In this document: positions 58,196 to 64,000 of the stretch, in pieces | Numbering within the stretch: position 1 is the first letter of the stretch | How the letters are laid out: every line of letters begins with the position of its first letter | Origin: Ariolimax columbianus | Taxonomy: Eukaryota > Mollusca > Gastropoda > Stylommatophora > Arionidae | NCBI GenBank assembly: GCA_036924085.1 | Contig: JAVGWX010000011.1 | Location: forward strand, 24,752,739-24,816,738 | Direction of reading: 5' to 3' | Length of the DNA: 64,000 nucleotides | Made by a program: the position numbers and the translations under genes | Notes under the pieces: generated by a model | Told to the model about the DNA's origin: nothing | Database searches by the model: none | The model's input: only the letters and a program-made list of their open reading frames with translations

Positions 58196-59430
58196 AATTA
58201 TAACAGGTGGCATGAAGTCAACGCCAATTGTAGAACTTGAAAAGATTACAAAACTGCAATCCATGACCGATAGAAGAGACTGCAGAGCCCAGCTGCAGTC
58301 AGAGAAACTCCGAAGACTGACGGACCATCCAATGTACCAGAGACTAAACAATTTGGGAAATGGGAAACTAAAGCGGAGAAACTTTGCAGAAATAGCCAAA
58401 GCAAAGATGCACGAAGATCCCATAAACGCACTAACAACACCAAAACCCATCACTACTGTACGAAAACCTACCTGGTGGCAGGATATATTTCCAGAGGTGG
58501 TAGAAAATATACCAGGTATTACAAACAAAAACTGCCAGACTGAAAAAGAAAGGAGAGACACTACCCTAAGCTTCAAAACGAAAAGCTACCCAAGCATGGA
58601 CTGGACCCATGCATACACCGACGGTTCTGTAACAAACACTACACAGAACGGAGGGGCAGGAGCATTCCTGAACCTACCAAATGGCAGAAAAATAACACTG
58701 TCATTCGCTACTGGTAAGTACACAAGCAATTTCAGAGCGGAGGCAGAGGCACTGAGGGCGGCAGTGGAAGAAATGGTGACACATAAAGAAAATGAGAGCC
58801 ATATAGTCCTGCTGACAGATGCTCTCGCCGTAGTCACAGCGCTAAAAAGCCAGAAAAACACTGAGCTTAATGACTTAAGAACAGCACTCTGCAAACTGTG
58901 CCAGCAGTCCGCACCAAAAAGGGTAGTGGTACAGTGGGTCCCGTCACACTGCAACATCCAAGGCAACGAGGAGGCAGACAGACTGGCAAAAGAAGGTGCA
59001 AGACTACCACAAACAGATACCAGTATGACGTACGAAGAGTCGAAACGGCTTATCAAAGCCAGATACATGACCAAATGGGAAACCGAACATACTGGTTACA
59101 CCAAAAACGATGCCTATTACCAGTTGAACCGAAGAGAGCAGGTCGTTGTCTTCAGACTTCGCACTGGCCCCAACAGACTGAGGTACCACCTATTCAACAA
59201 ATTGAAGATAGGGTGTACCGACGAATGCCCGTGAGGTACTGGTAAAATGACCACTGAACATCTGCTGCAGAACTGCCCGACATACGAGGATCAGAGAGAG
59301 CAGATGTGGCCATTACCAGTGGAACTGCAAGACAAGCTCTATGGCAGTGGCGAGAACCTCAGGATGACCGCCGCTTTTTTCGAAAAAATAATGGTTACTG
59401 TCTGACTGTGTACGCAGAAGAAGAAGAAGA
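58196..59430 (+). mobile_element. 5'-truncated I/Nimbus-like LINE with perfect target-site duplications
   Basis: 1,235 bp from just before ITGGMKSTPI (end of the RT thumb region) through RNase H and zinc knuckle to a short (GAA)n tail at 59418-59430. GGACAGATGCAT flanks both sides. Coding sequence is intact except for one nonsense codon, so it is the youngest-looking copy. It shares the ...GTGGAACTGCAAGACAAGC subfamily signature with the 16842 copy. Confidence 0.95.
58197..59234 (+). pseudogene. LINE RNase H fragment with single nonsense codon
   Basis: About 345 element residues. RNase H holds all four acidic sites: YTDGS, NFRAEAEALRAA, LLTDALAVV and NEEADRLAKEG. The frame stops at TGA (59232-59234) inside the zinc knuckle (TDECP then stop), where the sister copy has TGT for Cys; reading on gives the normal end ...EKIMVTV and the stop near 59404. 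The N-terminal residues of the longest frame derive from flanking DNA, so there is no native start. Confidence 0.93.
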
Positions 59431-59442
59431 AGGACAGATGCA
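59431..59442. repeat. Target-site duplication, right copy (GGACAGATGCAT)
   Basis: Directly after the GAA tail; pairs with 58184-58195. Confidence 0.95.
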
Positions 59443-60399
59443 TCTGCCTAAAGACAGACAATTTTTAAAATTTACGGTAAATTATTTTCTGCAGGGACAA
59501 AATAAATCCTTTGCTAACAAAGATCAAAGAAACAAGCCGCTTAAAGAAAATGGCACTACCTGACAAAATGTAAATTATAAAGTCATTGGGACATTGTAAA
59601 TATAAGACCAGATGCAACAAATCATGTTCATCGGTGAAAGGGTTTTTGAGATTTTAGACGGCAATTGACGAAAATCATTGTGAAACGGAATATAGCTAAT
59701 TAGTCACTAATTTGTAGCATGTTGTGTATAGAAAACGTTTAGTGAATTGTTTTAGTTAAGAAGTTAAGATAGAAGACTGAGAAACTGGATAAATTAGTTT
59801 CAGAGGTTCTAACAAGAGCTTATGCTTAATTCCTCTACGTTGGTGATTGGCATGATTAGATTAGTTAATGTTTGATATTTGTGTAACAATAGCTTTTGGT
59901 AACACATACATTATGTTGTTTTATTATTCACACAGTTTTAGTGTTTTCCTGTGTTGATGTTATTTTTGTGATTATTGTGTGTGAAGTAAGATAGAAAATA
60001 ACCCGATCACACGTACGCATTCATTAAATTAAAACTATAGCGCTATAACAAAGCTCACCACCGATTAAGCTCCAGAACATTAGTTGGGCAACACAGCAAC
60101 AGCTGATAATCAATATAATTATTCCGACTCTGTGCTACCAGTGCCAAACATAGCCTCTGTCCAGCAGGATTTCGATGAGTGAAATTATGTGTTTGAGAAA
60201 GGCCATCTGTGTTACCAGGAAAGACAGAATGTGGAACCACAACAATCATAGTATCTTGTACGAAATGCATTTTCTGGCACAAAATACGTTGGTTTGGTCA
60301 TCTCATGAGAATGCACCCTCATTAACTCCCCCTGGTGGCTTACAACGCTGAGAAGTTGAGGGCGCTAGACAGGTGGATAAATGCCATTATAATGATTGT
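59443..60399. other. Unique DNA, nothing recognised
   Basis: The last part (from about 60330) may be the decayed start of the RTE-like relic that follows. Confidence 0.45.
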
Positions 60400-62165
60400 T
60401 CAGCGACACGGGCTCACTTTGACCGACGTAAGCTTCCTACACTTCGTCTCCATACCACAGTATGTCCCGTTAACCTTCTCAGTGTATATGCACCTACCTT
60501 GTGCCATACACCTGAAGTCAAAGATGAGTTATATGATGATTTGTAAGCAATAATTAGTGGTTTGCATAATTAAGAAAAGCGTGTTCAACTAGGTGACTTC
60601 AATGATAGAGTGGGAGCTGATCACGACGCGTGACCTTCATGTCTTGGCAAGTTTGGAGTTGATAAAATTGTTGAAAATGGCCAGAGGCTCTTAGACCTCT
60701 GTGCTTACCATGAACTTTGTGTAACCAACTCCTATGTTTAGATCAAACCACAACATAAGGTATCATGGATGCACCAACAATCAAAGCATTGGCATCAGCT
60801 GGATCTGATTCTTGTCAGAATATCTCTCGTTTAGTGTGTGCTCCTCTCGCGCTCTTGCCATAGTGCAGACTGAAACATCGGTCATTATTTGGTTCACTGT
60901 ACAATAACATTGTAGCCAAAGAAGTTGCAATTAAGCAAAAGCAAAGGCAAGCCACGCATCGACGCAAGTAACATGTCGGACCCTGTGCGTATCAAGGAAA
61001 TTCTCAACATCCAGAATCATGACATTACTGTTACACAGACCGGACAACATCTCTAAAACGTCAGCTATTGAAATCAACTTACTACATTTGAAAGAGGTTA
61101 AATCAGAATACTGGCTTGAAACGAAAATAGAGGATATGACACTCGTCATTGAGGCCAAACTGCGTGCAAATGATGGTACTCTGCACAACTTCAATTCCGC
61201 CAGTGACTAGATACAACAAACAGCTCGTGGCTGGGCAAATGAGTATTGACTGCATCCCAATGAAAGCATCCAGACGGCTTCACAGATATGGAACATAAGA
61301 CACATTAATGATGGTTTAAAGAAAGCTACTGGTCCTGTAAGTTGGAAAACAGAGCCACTCGAAATTATCACTAGCGAGAAAGTAGCACGCAAAGGAAAGC
61401 AGAAATGGAGAGATTGGTCGCGCGCACTACTTTAAGCATGACTAGTGGGAAAATTTCGTCACCGTCACGTGCCGATGGCTGAATCTGTGCCAGTATGGAC
61501 AAGCAGGATATAGCATCATCTCTAGAATATCGTAATAAAGTCATTCACATACCTGGGTTCCTTCATCAGCAACAAGTATCTCTAGTTCTAGAAATAAACA
61601 GCAGCCATGACAAAGCTGCTTCTATATTTGCTCAACTCACAACATATTTTTTGAGAAAACCAGACACGTCCAAATAAAACCATGGATTACAATACATGTG
61701 TCGTCATCGCGCTTCTATATGGAAGCGAAACATACGCAGCCTACTCTAAACTAGTGCACCCAGTATTAGAACCTTCCATCTACGTCGATCCATTTTTTGA
61801 ATTACATAGAGAGACAGAGCGACAAATGTAGAGGTGCACTCTCGCACCGTTCTCCTAACAAGCACGGTCTCCTTACGCAGATGAAGACTTCGTGTTCATA
61901 TTGGTCACATTGTAGAAAGTTGCTTGCCCAAAGAGATCCTCTATGGACAGTTGACGGACGCCAACAGAACAGTCGGCCAACCACAGCTGAGGTTCAAATA
62001 TGTGTGTAACCGTGACAAGAAGGTACTGGTGATGAATCTCACATCCTGGGAAGACAAAACTGCCGACTGATCCAAGTTTTAATGTATTCTGAAGAGTCGT
62101 CTCGTGCTGGGTGAAAAGAAGCGTTTCCGGCACGGAAAAGTGAAACAACGCCAAAAAGGAGAACA
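60400..62165 (+). mobile_element. RTE-like non-LTR relic lacking its RT core
   Basis: In order across shifting frames: LSVYAPTLCHTPEVKDELYD (about 60478), VQLGDFNDRVGADHDA (60585), GQRLLDLCAYHELCVTNSY, KPQHKVSWMHQQSKHWHQLD (60750), KGKPRIDASNMSDP, then HPNESIQTASQIWN and GLKKATGP (61250-61330), and after a gap FTYLGSFIS (61545), ACVVIALLYGSETY-type sequence (about 61700) and a C-terminal SWEDKTAD-type end. These are endonuclease and C-terminal signatures of a widespread RTE-type protein. Between about 61430 and 61500 the YxDD-bearing core is missing, an internal deletion. Many stops; inactive. Confidence 0.85.
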
Positions 62166-64000
62166 AAATAACTGATTATTGAGTTTCCACTGGAAGGTCA
62201 GATTATCCTGCTGTCAATCCTAACTATCAGGTGCTACTATAATCAGTCCAGGACTGAATGAGGTGACTACTACACATACATATCATCAAAGAGATCTACG
62301 ATAATTGAAACGGTTAATGGTTGTGAAAACGTAGACGAAAACAAAGAATATAAAGATAAACAGGAAATCATATATATTTGTAACCACTAAAATATTCAAA
62401 AACAGAACTATGTCCCAGACATTAATAACATGTACAATATAGTTCACGGAAAAGAAAAACCATAACAGAGATAATATAGTTTACCCTAGCATTATTACTT
62501 ACCAAGTATAATGTCATTCAGAAATCATTCAAACAACGGTCCATCATATCAGAAGTGCTCACTCAGTTAAGTCAAGTAAGTAATTTGCCCTTTGCAGAAC
62601 ATTGTTTCTTACAATTGCCAACCTATTTTTATGTTATTTGTTTCTTTGCAGGTGTACATGGACGATAGGATACCATTACTTTGCTTATGCGCAGAAGCGA
62701 TCGTAAATGGACAAAAGCCAGTGTCTGCCAAACACGCGAGATGTGTACGCCCTGTGTTGGTGTTGTGAACTCGAGTATGAACCCCCTAGGTCACTCTACC
62801 TCACTGAGACCTGCTATAAATAAAAAAAAGAATGAAATAATAGTAGACACCTGCTCTCGGATAGATTCAAAGGAATGTCCAGTCAGGTAGACTTGCCACA
62901 AACTGCCGAAGCAAGGACGAATTTTAGTAAAAAGCAACCCATGAAAAAGTTCAATGATAAAAACTATCATCAGAGACAAACGGATCATAGACTATGTAGC
63001 GTATGATATCATTGAGGTGTGTTACTCTTCACCAAGATCAAGTAATTGGTAATGTCCAGTCTGTGAACTGACCAATACAGAAACATGCACCATTTGTTTT
63101 AAAGAAATGAAAATGGGACATTACGCTTTTGCAAGTTTGGAGATCAATCAATCAATCAATCAATATTCGTTAAGTGCCATACACGCCACAAGTAGCAGAA
63201 ACAAGTGCTCCACAGTTTTATCTGTGCGACGCCACTCTTTCAAGTCTTTACTGTTGCTCAAGACCATAGTGGGACACGCTCAGGTGATTGTTCTGCAACA
63301 TCCTTACAACATGGGCTTCCTTTGTTAATTAGAAGGGAAACATCTCACCAGAGCAAGAATTTTGTTTAATTTCCTTTTCAATCATTTTTAGAAGTTAATA
63401 AATACATGAAAATATCTTATGACATTCCTGTAGATTTTCAAACCTTTCCTGGGTGGAATTTAATAGCTAATGAACTAGCTTTTCTTTATATACACCGAAT
63501 TACAATCTTACACTTACACAATCGTAACGTTCAGTATTTTCATACAAGTCGTACAGATGGTTTTTCTGTTATATTTTGACTCGTGATCTCTCAGTCGGCC
63601 TAATTAGACTGAATCCGTCTATCTAAATAGGCCCTAACCGAAAAGTTCACTCTCTAATTACAGCCCCTTCATCGTACCGCGTCTTCTGCAATACTAATAG
63701 CTGCATCTCAACTCTCAGGTCAGCTACATGACAAGGCGTTTTGATCATCTTCGTTAGGACTATTTGTATACAAAAGCTTTCCAGATCTACTTGTTGGATC
63801 TATTTAGACATTGGAATTTCGGAGCTGTTTTCGCCGATCTATTTGCACACGCGATATTTCAGATGATGGTTGCAGACCTGGTCGACGTGGTTGGGCTTAT
63901 GTAGAGTATGATGCCTGCTCGATAGGTTCATTGTCAAACCTTCCACTAGTGTGTACGTTTCAACTCAGAATGAAGAATACATAATGAATATTTTGTTTTC
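62166..64000. other. Unique DNA, nothing recognised
   Basis: AT-rich with a short (CAAT)n at about 63147-63163. Small open frames (62681-62890, 63107-63328) lack domains or coding context. Confidence 0.5.

Noticed and set aside
1..64000. Spliced host genes other than the three receptors
   Set aside because: No run of open frames with matching protein motifs and splice consensus was found outside transposons; short unrecognised exons cannot be excluded by eye.

Overview
The window looks like a piece of animal nuclear genome, most likely a mollusc and probably a heterobranch (pulmonate-type) gastropod. The reasons are single-exon rhodopsin-type receptors resembling gastropod chemosensory receptors, RNase H-bearing I/Nimbus-type non-LTR retrotransposons with GAA tails, mariner and RTE-like debris, and very high minisatellite content. 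The species assignment is inference; no bacterial or organellar features were seen.

Layout. (1) 1-14720 is an uninterrupted 42-bp satellite array (about 350 monomers) with nested higher-order duplications. Its 14-codon period leaves long open frames that are not genes. (2) 14721-19450 is mostly unique AT-rich DNA with small tandem repeats and one 5'-truncated retrotransposon (minus strand) bounded by 12-bp target-site duplications. (3) 19455-52080 is a triplicated module. Each unit runs in the order: 34/35-bp 'ACACTAGAAACAATACC' array, spacer with tRNA-like and RTE-like debris, 'GTGTGTGACCCCAGTCAAG' array, conserved upstream block, intronless GPCR gene. The three genes are at 26960-28090, 36544-37674 and 50555-51643, all on the plus strand. 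Private insertions distinguish the units: a mariner-derived foldback element (22116-22785), a short LINE copy (29548-29846), a mariner transposase remnant (about 31155-31590), a 3.4-kb LINE inserted inside a 57-bp minisatellite (about 40031-43473), and a tRNA-derived SINE just after the third gene (51710-51981). (4) 52085-64000 is repeat-rich: a Tx1/L1-like reverse transcriptase relic (minus), an 18-bp and a near-perfect 41-bp minisatellite, a second large LINE copy with perfect 12-bp target-site duplications, and an RTE-like relic that has lost its RT core.

The only genes I consider likely functional are the three GPCRs. They share the class A landmarks (TM1 Asn, TM2 Asp, ERC in place of DRY, a TM7 N-x3-Y), but the third has Ser in place of the TM7 Asn and a shorter tail. 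Everything else is satellite, minisatellite or transposon-derived. Many boundaries were read by eye and are good to a few tens of bases; those of target-site duplications and TIRs were read base by base.
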